Source: Caldifarciminota bacterium | GTDB lineage: Bacteria > Hydrothermota > Tepidihabitantia > Tepidihabitantales > Tepidihabitantaceae | Direction of reading: 5' to 3' | Length of the DNA: 19,993 nucleotides | Assembly: GCA_903908785.1 (NCBI GenBank) | Contig: CAIVTL010000381.1 | Coordinates: 1 to 19,993 of the forward strand | Shown: positions 5,649 to 12,804 of the stretch, one piece after another | Numbering within the stretch: the stretch's first letter is position 1 | Layout of the letters: each line of letters begins with the position of its first letter | The notes under the pieces: generated by a model | The model's input: only the letters and a program-made list of their open reading frames with translations | Database searches by the model: none | What the model was told of the DNA's origin: nothing | Program-made: the position numbers and the translations under genes

Positions 5649-7733
5649 ATGGCACGCGAATATCCGCTCGACCGAGTCCGCAACATCGGCATCATGGCCC
5701 ACATTGATGCGGGTAAGACCACGGTTTCCGAACGAATCCTCTTCTACACGCACAAGTCGCACAAGATCGGCGAGGTGCACGATGGCGAGACGCAGCTCGA
5801 CTGGATGGAGCAGGAGCGCGAGCGCGGCATCACTATTACGAGCGCGGCCACGACCACGGTCTGGAAAGACCACATGATTAACCTCATCGACACGCCCGGG
5901 CACGTGGACTTCACGGTCGAGGTGGAGCGGAGCCTCCGGGTGCTAGACGGGGTCATCGGGCTGTTCTGCGCGGTCGGCGGAGTCGAGCCGCAGTCGGAGA
6001 CGGTTTGGCGCCAGGCCGAGAAGTACTCGGTGCCGCGCGTGGCGTTCGTGAACAAGATGGATCGGCCCGGCGCCGATTTCTACAACGTGGTCGGGCAGAT
6101 TCAGAAAGAACTCGGGGCGAACGCCGTGCCGGTGACGATTCCCATCGGGGCCGAGGAGAACTTCGCGGGTATTATCGACCTCGTGGACGACGTGGCGGTC
6201 TATTACGACGAGACCGACCAGGGAATGACGTGGCGCGAGGAGCCGATTCCCGCCGCGATGCAGGCCGAGGTCCGCAAATGGAAGCAGAACCTGCTGGAGA
6301 AGGTGAGCGAGGTGAACGACCGGCTGCTGGAGAAGTTCATGCACGAGGAGCCGATTGGCGACCGGGAGCTCTCCGCGGCCATCCGCGAGGCAACGCTGAA
6401 ACACCTCGTCTGCCCGGTGATGTGCGGGAGTGCGTTCAAGAACAAGGGAATCCAGCGGCTGCTCGACGCGGTCGTCTCCTATCTGCCCAGCCCGATTGAC
6501 CTGCCGCCGACGCTGGGACTCGGGCCGAACGGCGACGCCATCGAGCGCGTGCCGCGGGATGACGGTCGGCTCGCCGCCCTGGCGTTTAAGGTCGTGGCCG
6601 ACAAGCACGTAGGCAAGCTGGTCTACTGCCGGGTCTATTCCGGCACGCTCGCGGCAGGCAGCCCGGTCTACAATTCGACCCAGGAGAAGGACCAGCGCAT
6701 CGGCCGGCTGCTCCGGATGCACGCCAACCGGCAGGAGCAGGTGGACGCGCTCTATTCCGGGGAAATCGGCGCGGTGGTCGGGCTGTCCGACACCGTGACC
6801 GGCGACACCATCTGCAGCCGGAGCGCGCCGATTGTGCTGGAAGCGATTGAGTTCCCGGCGCCGGTGCTCTCCATCGCGGTGAGTATTACCGACCGAAAGG
6901 ACCGGGAGAAGCTGGCCCACGGCCTGAACCGGCTGGCCGAGGAAGACCCGACCTTTATCGTGACCGCCGACCCGGAGACGGAAGAGACCGTTATCTCGGG
7001 CATGGGCGAGCTGCACCTGGAGATTCTTGTCGACCGGCTGCGCCGGGAGTTCGGAGTCCAGGTCGTGACCGGCCCACCGCAGGTAGCTTACCGCGAGACA
7101 ATTACCGGCCGGACCGAGATAAACGAGAAGTACGTGAAACAGACCGGGGGCCGGGGCCAGTACGCGCACGTCGTCATGCGGTTGGAGCCGCTGAAGGCGG
7201 GCGAGGGATTCGAGTTCGTCAACAAGGTGGTGAGCGGCCGGATACCGAAGGAATACATCCCCGCGGTAGAGCGGGGCGTGGTGGATGTGATGAAGAAGGG
7301 CGCCTTTGCCGGGTTCCCGGTGGTTGACCTGCGCGTGACGTTGCTCGACGGGTCGTACCACGACGTGGACTCGTCGGACATCGCGTTCCGGACCTGCGCG
7401 GCGCACGCGTTCCGCAAGGCCTTCCTGAAGAGCAACCCGCAACTGCTCGAGCCGCTGATGAGTGTGAACGTCGTGACGCCGGAGGACTCGGCCGGCTCTA
7501 TCATGGGCTCGCTCTGCAACCGGCGCGGGCTGATTTCGGGCATGGACCAGCAGGGCAACGCCAAGGTCATCAAGGCGATGGTGCCGCTGGCGACGATGTT
7601 CGGGTACGCGACCGAAGTCCGCAACCAGAGCCAGGGCAGGGCGAACTTCACCATGCACTTCGAGCACTATGAGGCGGTCCCGTTCGCAATTGTCGAGGAG
7701 ATAATCGCGGCGAAGAAGGCCCGTGAGGAGTAA
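5649..7733 (+). CDS. fusA: Elongation factor G
   Basis: 694 residues, normal length for bacterial EF-G, the GTPase that drives tRNA-mRNA translocation on the ribosome and, with RRF, ribosome recycling. All G motifs are present: P-loop AHIDAGKTT (17-25), RGITIT (59-64), DTPGH (81-85), NKMD (135-138) and SAFKNKG (261-267). Domains II to V follow, including the GGRGQYAHV stretch of domain IV and a C-terminal GYATEVRNQSQGRANF. It starts at ATG 5649, with a promoter so close that the mRNA is probably leaderless. It is not in the usual str operon (rpsL-rpsG-fusA-tuf): neighbours are repeats and a membrane protein. It could therefore be a second EF-G copy in this genome, which the window cannot settle. 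A long open frame on the opposite strand is a GC-driven shadow. Confidence 0.97.
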   Translation: MAREYPLDRVRNIGIMAHIDAGKTTVSERILFYTHKSHKIGEVHDGETQLDWMEQERERGITITSAATTTVWKDHMINLIDTPGHVDFTVEVERSLRVLDGVIGLFCAVGGVEPQSETVWRQAEKYSVPRVAFVNKMDRPGADFYNVVGQIQKELGANAVPVTIPIGAEENFAGIIDLVDDVAVYYDETDQGMTWREEPIPAAMQAEVRKWKQNLLEKVSEVNDRLLEKFMHEEPIGDRELSAAIREATLKHLVCPVMCGSAFKNKGIQRLLDAVVSYLPSPIDLPPTLGLGPNGDAIERVPRDDGRLAALAFKVVADKHVGKLVYCRVYSGTLAAGSPVYNSTQEKDQRIGRLLRMHANRQEQVDALYSGEIGAVVGLSDTVTGDTICSRSAPIVLEAIEFPAPVLSIAVSITDRKDREKLAHGLNRLAEEDPTFIVTADPETEETVISGMGELHLEILVDRLRREFGVQVVTGPPQVAYRETITGRTEINEKYVKQTGGRGQYAHVVMRLEPLKAGEGFEFVNKVVSGRIPKEYIPAVERGVVDVMKKGAFAGFPVVDLRVTLLDGSYHDVDSSDIAFRTCAAHAFRKAFLKSNPQLLEPLMSVNVVTPEDSAGSIMGSLCNRRGLISGMDQQGNAKVIKAMVPLATMFGYATEVRNQSQGRANFTMHFEHYEAVPFAIVEEIIAAKKAREE

Positions 7734-7736
7734 GGG

Positions 7737-7815
7737 TTCAAGGATTCCAGGATTCGAGGGGTCCAGTGCGGAATTCGAGCGTCCGGCTTGAATCCTTGAT
7801 TCCTTGACCCCTGGA
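7737..7815. repeat. Period-8 fold-back word array after fusA
   Basis: Octads run in phase: caaggatt, ccaggatt, cgaggggt on the left and cttgaatc, cttgattc, cttgaccc, ctggactc on the right. The right half is largely the reverse complement of the left, so the transcript can fold into an imperfect hairpin just after the fusA stop. It may act as a transcription end or as mRNA 3' protection. Confidence 0.65.
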
Positions 7816-7834
7816 CTCCTTTCCTCTGCCGTCC

Positions 7835-7863
7835 TTGACTTCCGGCCCTGACGAACTGACAAT
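7835..7863 (+). promoter_or_regulatory. Candidate promoter for the 7870 gene
   Basis: TTGACT (7835-7840), a 17-nt spacer, then GACAAT (7858-7863, 4 of 6). The predicted start site coincides with the GTG at 7870, which would give a leaderless message. Confidence 0.45.
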
Positions 7864-7869
7864 AGTTCC

Positions 7870-8445
7870 GTGAGTAAGACGACCCGCGAGACCCTTTTTA
7901 CCATTGGCTACGTCGCAGTCGGGCTGATTGCGGCCGTGGCCGTCGGTTACCTCACATTTCACCATCGGTTCTTTCATCTGCCGCGACCGATGCTGCCGTT
8001 CCTCGTCGTCGGGCTGACCGGCGCGCTCATCTACGCATCGGTGCAGATGCGCGGAGCCGGATTCGTGGGCCTGATGGTCGCGCTGTTGTTCCTGATCCAG
8101 GTGGCGATGACGCCGCCCATCCGCCCGAACTCGCTCCTGTACGCGGCTCTTTACGCCCTGCCGGTCGGGTTCGCCCTGGCGGCGGCGGCGTACGTGCAGA
8201 AGGCGCTTGTCCGTTTCAAGTTCGGCCGGTTCCTCGTCATGGGGTTGATTGTCGGTGCGGGCTATGCGCTGATGATACTGTTGTTTCTCTTCAAATCGCA
8301 CGTCGACATTCGCCTGTACACGATTTGGAACCAGACGTTTCTGGGCGCGAAGCTGGGTGCGGCCATGGGACTGGGGTTCGAACTGATTGACCTCCTCGGT
8401 CCCCGGCCTCACCACGAACCGGATTACGACCGCCCGGCGGTGTGA
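7870..8445 (+). CDS. Polytopic inner-membrane protein of unknown function
   Basis: 191 residues from GTG 7870. About five hydrophobic helices are visible (roughly 10-30, 41-59, 62-82, 87-109, 117-139). They are separated by short basic loops such as HHRFFHLPRP and QKALVRFKFGR, and the protein ends in a soluble acidic/His tail (GPRPHHEPDYDRPAV). There are no catalytic or transport motifs I recognise. A soluble segment after the last clear helix (KSHVDIRLYTIWNQ) leads to a Gly-rich stretch. It follows fusA on the same strand but seems to have its own promoter, so co-transcription is not required. Confidence 0.7.
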   Translation: MSKTTRETLFTIGYVAVGLIAAVAVGYLTFHHRFFHLPRPMLPFLVVGLTGALIYASVQMRGAGFVGLMVALLFLIQVAMTPPIRPNSLLYAALYALPVGFALAAAAYVQKALVRFKFGRFLVMGLIVGAGYALMILLFLFKSHVDIRLYTIWNQTFLGAKLGAAMGLGFELIDLLGPRPHHEPDYDRPAV

Positions 8446-9181
8446 TTCGCCCCGACCTCCTTCCCCAGCCCTAGCCCCTAATCCCTTACCCCCAATCCCT
8501 TCCTCTCTGGCTGCCGTCCTCGACTGGCACAAGCAGCGCTACCCGTTGCTGCAGGCCCAAGACATCTACAAGCTTGTTTACCAGGGCGTGTTCGGGCCGG
8601 GACACATAATCTCAAGCGCGGCAGCAGCCCGGCGTGCGCTGACGGGCGAAATTGCGGCACTGGAAGTCAAAGGTCAAAAGTCAAAGGTCCGAAGGCAAGA
8701 GGCGGTCGAGGAACTGATTGAGCCGATTGACCCGGGCGGGGAGTTAGTACGGGTGAACCTGAGGCCCCTGGTTGCGGCCAAATGCAGAATGCAGATTGCA
8801 GAATGCAAGATGCAAAATGCCGGAGGGCTGGCCGAGGCGCTGGTTGAGAGTGCGCGGCGAGTGAAGGGCGACCCGGAGCAGATGAGGCGGAGGCTGTCGG
8901 CCGCGGTCAGGTGGTGCCGAAAGAACCTGCCGTCACAGGTGACCGAACTGGAGCGGATTACGGCCGAGGCCCGGGAAGCGGGCTTCCCGGCGTTCCATCA
9001 CTCGCCGGCGTACGCACGGGCGTACCAACCGGCCTACCGCGTGATACGCAGGACCTGCCTGGATTCGAGGGCGAGGTTGAGCCGTAAGGGCCGGACGAAG
9101 CGAGAAGTCAGAGGCGAGAAGCTAGAACGCAGAGCAGGGTCCGGTACTTCTAACATCCAGCCTCTAGCCTCTAGCTTCTGA
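8387..9181 (+). CDS. Conserved protein of unknown function carrying in-frame short-word repeat insertions; start unclear
   Basis: The conserved part begins near 8507: LAAVLDWHKQRYPLLQAQD, then IYKLVYQGVFGPGHIIS. It continues through EPIDPGGELVRVNLRPLV, a helical part, and FHHSPAYARAYQPAYRVIRR. This looks like a widely distributed uncharacterised bacterial protein that I know only as hypothetical. Standard starts lie only at TTG 8387, inside the previous gene; otherwise CTG 8507 would be needed, so the original start may be lost. Three period-7 arrays interrupt or flank it: 8453-8509 (before the conserved part), 8663-8700 (encoding VKGQKSKVRRQ) and 8780-8821 (encoding KCRMQIAECKMQNA). A fourth forms its 3' tail, which overlaps the end of nth by 18 nt on the opposite strand. 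It may be functional with odd linkers, or a decaying gene. Confidence 0.65.
   Translation: MTSSVPGLTTNRITTARRCDSPRPPSPALAPNPLPPIPSSLAAVLDWHKQRYPLLQAQDIYKLVYQGVFGPGHIISSAAAARRALTGEIAALEVKGQKSKVRRQEAVEELIEPIDPGGELVRVNLRPLVAAKCRMQIAECKMQNAGGLAEALVESARRVKGDPEQMRRRLSAAVRWCRKNLPSQVTELERITAEAREAGFPAFHHSPAYARAYQPAYRVIRRTCLDSRARLSRKGRTKREVRGEKLERRAGSGTSNIQPLASSF
8453..8509 (+). repeat. Period-7 word array (CCCTAAT type)
   Basis: Heptads in phase: gccctag, cccctaa, tccctta, cccccaa, tcccttc. CCCCTAATCCC (8475-8485) is the exact reverse complement of GGGATTAGGGG at 13548-13558, so the two arrays belong to one family in opposite orientation. Confidence 0.75.
8663..8700 (+). repeat. Period-7 word array (AAGTCAA type) inside a gene
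   Basis: Heptads gaagtca, aaggtca, aaagtca, aaggtcc, gaaggca lie in phase and are read in frame as a basic Lys/Val/Arg linker. Confidence 0.75.
8780..8821 (+). repeat. Period-7 word array (GAATGCA type) inside a gene
   Basis: Six heptads in phase (aaatgca, gaatgca, gattgca, gaatgca, agatgca, aaatgcc) total 42 nt, a multiple of 21, and so keep the reading frame. They encode a Cys/Met/Gln/Ala-rich insert. Confidence 0.8.
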
Positions 9182-9187
9182 CTTCGC
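9095..9187. repeat. Fold-back period-7 array at the convergent gene junction
   Basis: The left half has words cgagaag, tcagagg, cgagaag, ctagaac. The right half has reverse-complement words ctagcct, ctagctt, ctgactt. The array encodes the C-terminal tails of both converging genes (KREVRGEKLERR on plus, KSEARG of Nth on minus) and could fold as a bidirectional hairpin. The right half recurs at 19486-19516 with one heptad fewer. Confidence 0.75.
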
Positions 9188-9841
9188 CTGCTTTGCCACG
9201 CCGCGTCTGGGGCACAGTCGGTTGACCGGGCAGGCCGGGCAGAGCGGACGCTGCGGCCGGCAAACCGTCTGCCCCAGCGCCACCAGCAGCCGGTTCCAGT
9301 TCTTCCAGCCGCGTCGGGGCAGAAGCTCCATCAGCGCGAGTTCAGTGTTTATCGGCCGCGAAGTTCGCGCGAGGTCCAGCCGGTTTGTTATGCGCTGGAC
9401 ATGGGTATCAACCGCGATTGCCGGCTGCCCGAAGCCCTGGCTGAGCACGATGTTCGCAACCTTGCGGCCGACGCCGGGCAGGTCCAGCAACTCCACCATT
9501 GTCCACGGCACCTGACCCCGCCAGCGCTCAACCAGCATCCGCGCAAGCTGCGGTAGCAGCTTCGCCTTGGTGCGGTAGAACCCGACCGGGTAGATGAGTT
9601 TCTGAATCCGGGCCGGGGTCAGGCGGGCAAGGGCGCGCGGGTTCGATGCGCGCCGGAACAGGCGGGACGAGGCGGCGGCGGTGACCGGGTCCTGGGTTCG
9701 GGTCGAGAGGGCCGCCGACACGAGAATCCGGAAAGGGTTGCTTCGTGGCATCAGCTTCACCGGCGCGTCCATCGTCGCATACGCCCGCACGAGCGCGCGG
9801 TATATGACGATTGCGCGACGTTTGGCAGTGGCCCGGCTCAC
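9164..9841 (-). CDS. nth: Endonuclease III (DNA glycosylase/AP lyase)
   Basis: 225 residues from GTG 9841, with an AGGAG site 6 nt upstream. The base-excision repair enzyme removes oxidised pyrimidines and cleaves the abasic site. The helix-hairpin-helix LPGVGRK (121-127) ends in the catalytic Lys127. Asp145 in VDTHVQR is the catalytic aspartate, 18 residues later as in E. coli (K120/D138). Cys194, 201, 204 and 210 form the C-x6-C-x2-C-x5-C [4Fe-4S] cluster. It is slightly longer than the E. coli enzyme because of N- and C-terminal extensions; the last residues (KSEARG) are encoded by the period-7 array. It is the last gene of a minus-strand group, 42 nt after the 9884-10288 gene. Confidence 0.95.
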   Translation of the reverse strand: MSRATAKRRAIVIYRALVRAYATMDAPVKLMPRSNPFRILVSAALSTRTQDPVTAAASSRLFRRASNPRALARLTPARIQKLIYPVGFYRTKAKLLPQLARMLVERWRGQVPWTMVELLDLPGVGRKVANIVLSQGFGQPAIAVDTHVQRITNRLDLARTSRPINTELALMELLPRRGWKNWNRLLVALGQTVCRPQRPLCPACPVNRLCPRRGVAKQAKSEARG

Positions 9842-9883
9842 GGCTGACTCCTGACCGCTAACTTGCCCGCTTCGGCGCAGTGG

Positions 9884-10288
9884 CTAGAACAGGCTCAGCC
9901 CGCCGAGGAATCCCATGGTAAGGATTACGGCCAGCGCGGCGATAGACAGCATGGAATGCCAGCGCATGAGCGGCGAGAGTTCACCCGGCCGGCCGCGGGC
10001 AAAGGTGACCAGCACCGCCAGGAACGCGGTGACCAGAACGAAGATGGAAAGCGGCAGGTGGCCGGTGATTTTCACGCCCTTGTGGATGTCGCGCAACGCG
10101 ACGTCGACAAACATCCCGATGGCGAAGTTGGCGACACAAAGCAGGAAGAAGATAATCGAGCGGCTGCGCTGGCGGCGCAGGGGGAAATCCCAGTCGCTGA
10201 CTTTGGACAAGCTGGTCTGGGCGGTTACGAGCCCGAGCCCCATGGTGACGATGGCAAGCAGCGGATGGATGAAACCGTACCAGGGCAT
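9884..10288 (-). CDS. Four-helix membrane protein, possibly cytochrome b561/DUF4079-like
   Basis: 134 residues from ATG 10288. Four hydrophobic segments (about 7-24, 45-63, 76-95, 111-132) are joined by short loops. Histidines sit at helix ends: His8 in FIHPLLAI, His69 in DIHKG, His77 in TGHLPLS, and one in RWHSMLSI (near 110). This layout resembles small di-haem b-type or DUF4079-like membrane proteins. The haem idea is inference from His placement only. There is no Shine-Dalgarno. It sits between the 10355-11164 gene (66 nt away) and nth (42 nt) on the same strand, so co-transcription is plausible. The upstream gap is a period-7 array. Confidence 0.65.
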   Translation of the reverse strand: MPWYGFIHPLLAIVTMGLGLVTAQTSLSKVSDWDFPLRRQRSRSIIFFLLCVANFAIGMFVDVALRDIHKGVKITGHLPLSIFVLVTAFLAVLVTFARGRPGELSPLMRWHSMLSIAALAVILTMGFLGGLSLF

Positions 10289-10300
10289 GGCTAGAAGGAA

Positions 10301-10349
10301 ATGACGAAGTCCGAAGTCCTAATGACGAACGACGGAGTCCGAAACTCGC
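10301..10349. repeat. Period-7 word array (AGTCCGA / ATGACGA)
   Basis: Heptads in phase: atgacga, agtccga, agtccta, atgacga, acgacgg, agtccga, aactcgc. It fills nearly the whole gap between two minus-strand genes. Confidence 0.75.
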
Positions 10350-10354
10350 GCATA

Positions 10355-11164
10355 TCAATCGAAGAGGAATGCGACCCGGCAGCGGCTGAGGAGGTCGAGG
10401 TTTGACTTGGAGCCGTGAATCCGGGCCGCGTCGGCCTGGCTGATGACCAGGTCGCACGAGTTCGTGCCGGTGACGCTCAGGGCCCGGACGATGAGCGGGT
10501 TTGCACCGATGCGGTCCGAGGTCAGGGCCTGGGTCCGGTCGTGAAAGCAGCCGACCAGGCCGGTCTGGGCCAATTGCTCCGGTTTCGCGAAGTCCGCGCC
10601 GATGACTTCGTCGCCCGATTCCGTGACCACCCGCGGGAACAAGGCGGGCCGGTACTCAAGCCCTTTGGCGTCAATCAGGATGCCCGTGTATTCCGGGACC
10701 GTGCCGGTTTCATAGGGTACGACCTTCACGCCCGGTGGCGGCTCCTTGCCTTCGGGCCAGGACTGGCCGCAGGTCGGGCAGGCGGTTCGGCCCAGCAGGC
10801 GCGGGGCGCTTGTCACCGGGAGCATCAGCCCGAGCACCGCGCCGGTCAGCGGGAACTCGTATTCGGTTGAAACCGTTCCATCCGACAGGTACTTGGTGCC
10901 CAAGCGCTGGTTCGCGAGGTTCATTCGTTCCAGCCGGCGCTGGACCAGGGTGTGAGACGAGAGATAGGAGCCGACCGTCCAATCCCGGTCGTAGCTCGCG
11001 GACTTGAGGGTCTGCAGCGCGCGGCTGCCCAGGGCGGCCATGTCCTGCAGGTTGATTGCGCCGGTTTCGAGGGTGACCACGATGATGGACTGGCGGGTGT
11101 AGTCGAGCGAATCGGCGCCGGCGCCGGCGACGAGGACCGCAAGCAACGGAACGATGAAACGCAC
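10355..11164 (-). CDS. Exported protein with an LPP20/FlgT-like C-terminal pattern and a CxxC insert
   Basis: 269 residues from GTG 11164, chosen because GGAG lies 7 nt upstream and the product then begins directly with a signal peptide (RFIVPLLAVLVAGAGA). An upstream GTG at 11191 is less likely. The first part includes ALGSRALQTLKSASYDRDW and SSHTLVQRRLERMNLANQR. The C-terminal part YTGILIDAKGLEYRPALFPR, then VVTESGDEVIG, resembles LPP20/FlgT-like periplasmic or outer-membrane-associated proteins, where relatives carry G[LI]-x-[IV]-D-x-[RK]-G-L. Between them is ACPTCGQSWPEG, a rubredoxin-like CxxC knuckle that I do not expect in that family. There is no lipobox cysteine in this signal. It heads the minus-strand group with the membrane protein and nth. 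Confidence 0.7.
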   Translation of the reverse strand: MRFIVPLLAVLVAGAGADSLDYTRQSIIVVTLETGAINLQDMAALGSRALQTLKSASYDRDWTVGSYLSSHTLVQRRLERMNLANQRLGTKYLSDGTVSTEYEFPLTGAVLGLMLPVTSAPRLLGRTACPTCGQSWPEGKEPPPGVKVVPYETGTVPEYTGILIDAKGLEYRPALFPRVVTESGDEVIGADFAKPEQLAQTGLVGCFHDRTQALTSDRIGANPLIVRALSVTGTNSCDLVISQADAARIHGSKSNLDLLSRCRVAFLFD

Positions 11165-11238
11165 TAAGGCTCCTTTTGCAGATTCACACACAATATACCT
11201 ACGCCGCCCGGCCGGATTTGTCAGGGCGGAACCGGAAA

Positions 11239-11309
11239 AGCGGCCAACGGGAATCGAACCCGTGTAACCGGCTTGGGAAGCCGGAGCTCTACCCCTGAGC
11301 TATGGCCGC
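11239..11309 (-). tRNA. tRNA-Gly (anticodon CCC)
   Basis: The minus strand folds as a full cloverleaf of 71 nt. The acceptor stem is GCGGCCA/TGGCCGC, the D arm GCTC/GAGC, and the anticodon stem CCGGC/GCCGG around loop TTCCCAA (anticodon CCC). A 4-nt variable region is followed by the T arm ACGGG/CCCGT with TTCGATT loop. The discriminator is U, as usual for bacterial tRNA-Gly. CCA is not encoded, so it must be added by the CCA-adding enzyme. Confidence 0.97.
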
Positions 11310-11322
11310 AGAAAGCGACACA

Positions 11323-11350
11323 ATACTAAGCCCGGCTGACCCGCTGTCAA
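11323..11350 (-). promoter_or_regulatory. Sigma70-like promoter for tRNA-Gly
   Basis: Minus-strand TTGACA (11350-11345), a 16-nt spacer, then TAGTAT (11328-11323). The predicted start near 11316 leaves a ~7-nt 5' leader for RNase P removal. Confidence 0.7.
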
Positions 11351-11398
11351 GCGGATGACGACCCGGCTGTCCGCCGGCCGCGAGCCGCAGGCATGGCA

Positions 11399-11436
11399 CA
11401 AGCACCAGCCCAGGCGCAAGTGCAAGCCGCAAGCTT
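11399..11436. repeat. Period-6 word tract (CAAGCN)
   Basis: Hexads caagca, ccagcc, caggcg, caagtg, caagcc, gcaagc lie between the tRNA promoter and the barrel gene terminator. They are the reverse complement of the GCTTGN words at 202-231. The rest of 11351-11475 shows no gene. Confidence 0.6.
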
Positions 11437-11475
11437 CGGGTACGCGCGCCCCGGCGCCTGCGCGGACATGAAGAA

Positions 11476-11500
11476 GCCGGCCCTGATGGGCAGGGCCGGC
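11476..11500 (-). terminator. Hairpin terminator after the 11520-12140 gene
   Basis: A perfect 10-bp stem, GCCGGCCCTG/CAGGGCCGGC, surrounds a 5-nt loop, 19 nt after the stop codon. On the minus strand it is followed by TTCTTC, a weak U-run. A near-identical hairpin occurs at 12805-12833. Confidence 0.7.
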
Positions 11501-11519
11501 AAAGCGTATCCGGGCCGGG

Positions 11520-12140
11520 CTATTTGTGGAGGAACGCCCCGAACCCGACCTCCAGGTAGAGCCGCGAACGGGCCTGCGCCGCGCTGCCCGGGTACTTGGT
11601 GCTCTGCGTCTCGAACCCGACCTCAACGGGCATGGTACCTCGATCGCCGATGAGCGGAGATATCCCCACGCCGATTCTTGCCTGCCAGCCGGACGAAGTG
11701 GAAGCACTCCCGCCGTAGTTATACCGGTCCGAAAGGTACAGCACCGATAGGCCGGCGTACGGCATCCACCAGCCGGGCCCGAAGTACGGCGTAAGGCAAC
11801 AGGCCCTCGGGTACTTCGTGTTGGTCTGGACGAGGTAGTAGGCGACGCGCGGCCCGACCCCAATCCAGGTTTCCTTGTAGCCGTCGGCAAAGTAGCCCGA
11901 GTTGACTTCCAGGCCCACGCCCAGGCCGTCCATCAGGAAGTAGAGCGCTCGCGGCGCGAAGCTGAGCGAGAGCTCGGTGTTCATGGCGTCGGTCGCCTCG
12001 TTGTGGAAAATCATGCTCGCGCCGGCCTGACCCGACACGAGATAGCCGCCTTTATAGCCGGCTCTTGACGGACTCTGCCCGAGCGCCAGCGCGCAAACCA
12101 GCAGCAGGGCCAGAACCGGGTAGCGCAGACTTCGAACCAT
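11520..12140 (-). CDS. Small outer-membrane beta-barrel-like protein
   Basis: 206 residues from ATG 12140, with an excellent AAGGAGG 5 nt upstream. The signal peptide is RSLRYPVLALLLVCALALGQ. The mature part alternates polar and hydrophobic residues in antiparallel-strand style, with turns rich in Gly, Asn and Asp: SGQAGASMIFHN, ELSLSFAPRALYF, GVGLEVNSGYFADG, TWIGVGPRVAYYLV, YAGLSVLYLSDRYNYGG, QARIGVGISPLI, MPVEVGFETQS, RLYLEVGFGAFLHK. About 8 strands fit an OmpA/OmpX-size barrel. The final residue is Lys, not aromatic, though Phe is close to the end. The adjacent cysteines in PRACCLTPYFGPG are unusual for a barrel loop. It has its own promoter and a hairpin terminator, so it is monocistronic. 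No specific transport role is visible. Confidence 0.75.
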   Translation of the reverse strand: MVRSLRYPVLALLLVCALALGQSPSRAGYKGGYLVSGQAGASMIFHNEATDAMNTELSLSFAPRALYFLMDGLGVGLEVNSGYFADGYKETWIGVGPRVAYYLVQTNTKYPRACCLTPYFGPGWWMPYAGLSVLYLSDRYNYGGSASTSSGWQARIGVGISPLIGDRGTMPVEVGFETQSTKYPGSAAQARSRLYLEVGFGAFLHK

Positions 12141-12177
12141 CAGTCCTCCTTGTGGTAATACATCACGGACCTGGAGA

Positions 12178-12205
12178 ATGCTACGCCGGCGCGGGCCGGA
12201 GTCAA
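12178..12205 (-). promoter_or_regulatory. Sigma70-like promoter for the barrel gene
   Basis: Minus-strand TTGACT (12205-12200), a 16-nt spacer, then TAGCAT (12183-12178). It gives a ~30-nt leader ending in the strong Shine-Dalgarno of the 12140 start. The remaining divergent gap to 12322 must also hold the promoter of the lipoprotein gene, which I could not place. Confidence 0.65.
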
Positions 12206-12322
12206 CAAAAGCACCGGGAAGACGCAGACCGGTCGCGTCCGGGTTGCGGCTGCCGGCCGACCGCAGGAATTGTCGATACCCGGGGTCTAAACGGGCAGAT
12301 GGGGCAGCTAAACGGAGGATAT

Positions 12323-12784
12323 ATGTACCGAATCTTCGGTCTGACCGTTGCGGCCGTGCTCCTTGCCGGCTGCGGACAGTATGGTTTTCCTGGCGCGCAG
12401 GCCGCCCGGACTGCGGTGGTGGTCGAGACCACCTATGCGCAGGTCGCGGTCGCGCCCCCGCCGGTCGTGATTCACGAGGTTAGCTATGAGGCACCGCCGG
12501 CGGTGGTGAACACGAACACCATTACCACGAACGTTGCGTCGCAACCGGGAGTGGAACGGACGGTGGTCGTCCGGGAAGGCTCTCGACGCGATGGCTACCG
12601 TCAGCACCGGCCGTCTGCCATCGGGCCGATTCTGTTCCGGTTGTTCGACGGCCCGCGCGGCCACCAACCGCCGCCGCACTGGCGCGGCGGGCCCGACCAC
12701 GGCGGGCGCAGGCAGGGTCCGCCCGACCACGGCCGTACCCGGCCGGGACCTGACCCGCATCGGCGGCGCGGCGGACGCGGCTAG
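12323..12784 (+). CDS. Small lipoprotein with basic, Gly/Pro/His-rich C-terminus
   Basis: 153 residues from ATG 12323, with GGAGG 4 nt upstream. Residues 1-16 form a lipoprotein signal and LLAGC places the lipidated cysteine at 17. A Val/Thr/Pro-rich stretch follows (YAQVAVAPPPVVIHEVSYEA). The last third is unusually rich in Arg, Gly, Pro and His (GHQPPPHWRGGPDHGG and similar) and is probably disordered. Such tails occur in small cell-envelope lipoproteins that bind anionic surfaces or metals, but no function can be assigned. It is divergent from the barrel gene and followed by a strong hairpin terminator 20 nt after the stop. Confidence 0.75.
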   Translation: MYRIFGLTVAAVLLAGCGQYGFPGAQAARTAVVVETTYAQVAVAPPPVVIHEVSYEAPPAVVNTNTITTNVASQPGVERTVVVREGSRRDGYRQHRPSAIGPILFRLFDGPRGHQPPPHWRGGPDHGGRRQGPPDHGRTRPGPDPHRRRGGRG

Positions 12785-12804
12785 CCGGAGCCACGGTAAA
12801 AGAT

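Noticed and set aside
5943..7904. 653-residue open frame antisense to fusA
   Set aside because: It mirrors the coding strand of a certain EF-G gene. It is rich in His, Arg, Val and Leu with no family-like motifs, as expected from high GC third positions.
8453..8509. Telomere-like CCCTAA repeat
   Set aside because: The words vary (7 nt, changing), lie inside a gene-dense region, and belong to the same heptad style as the other tracts.
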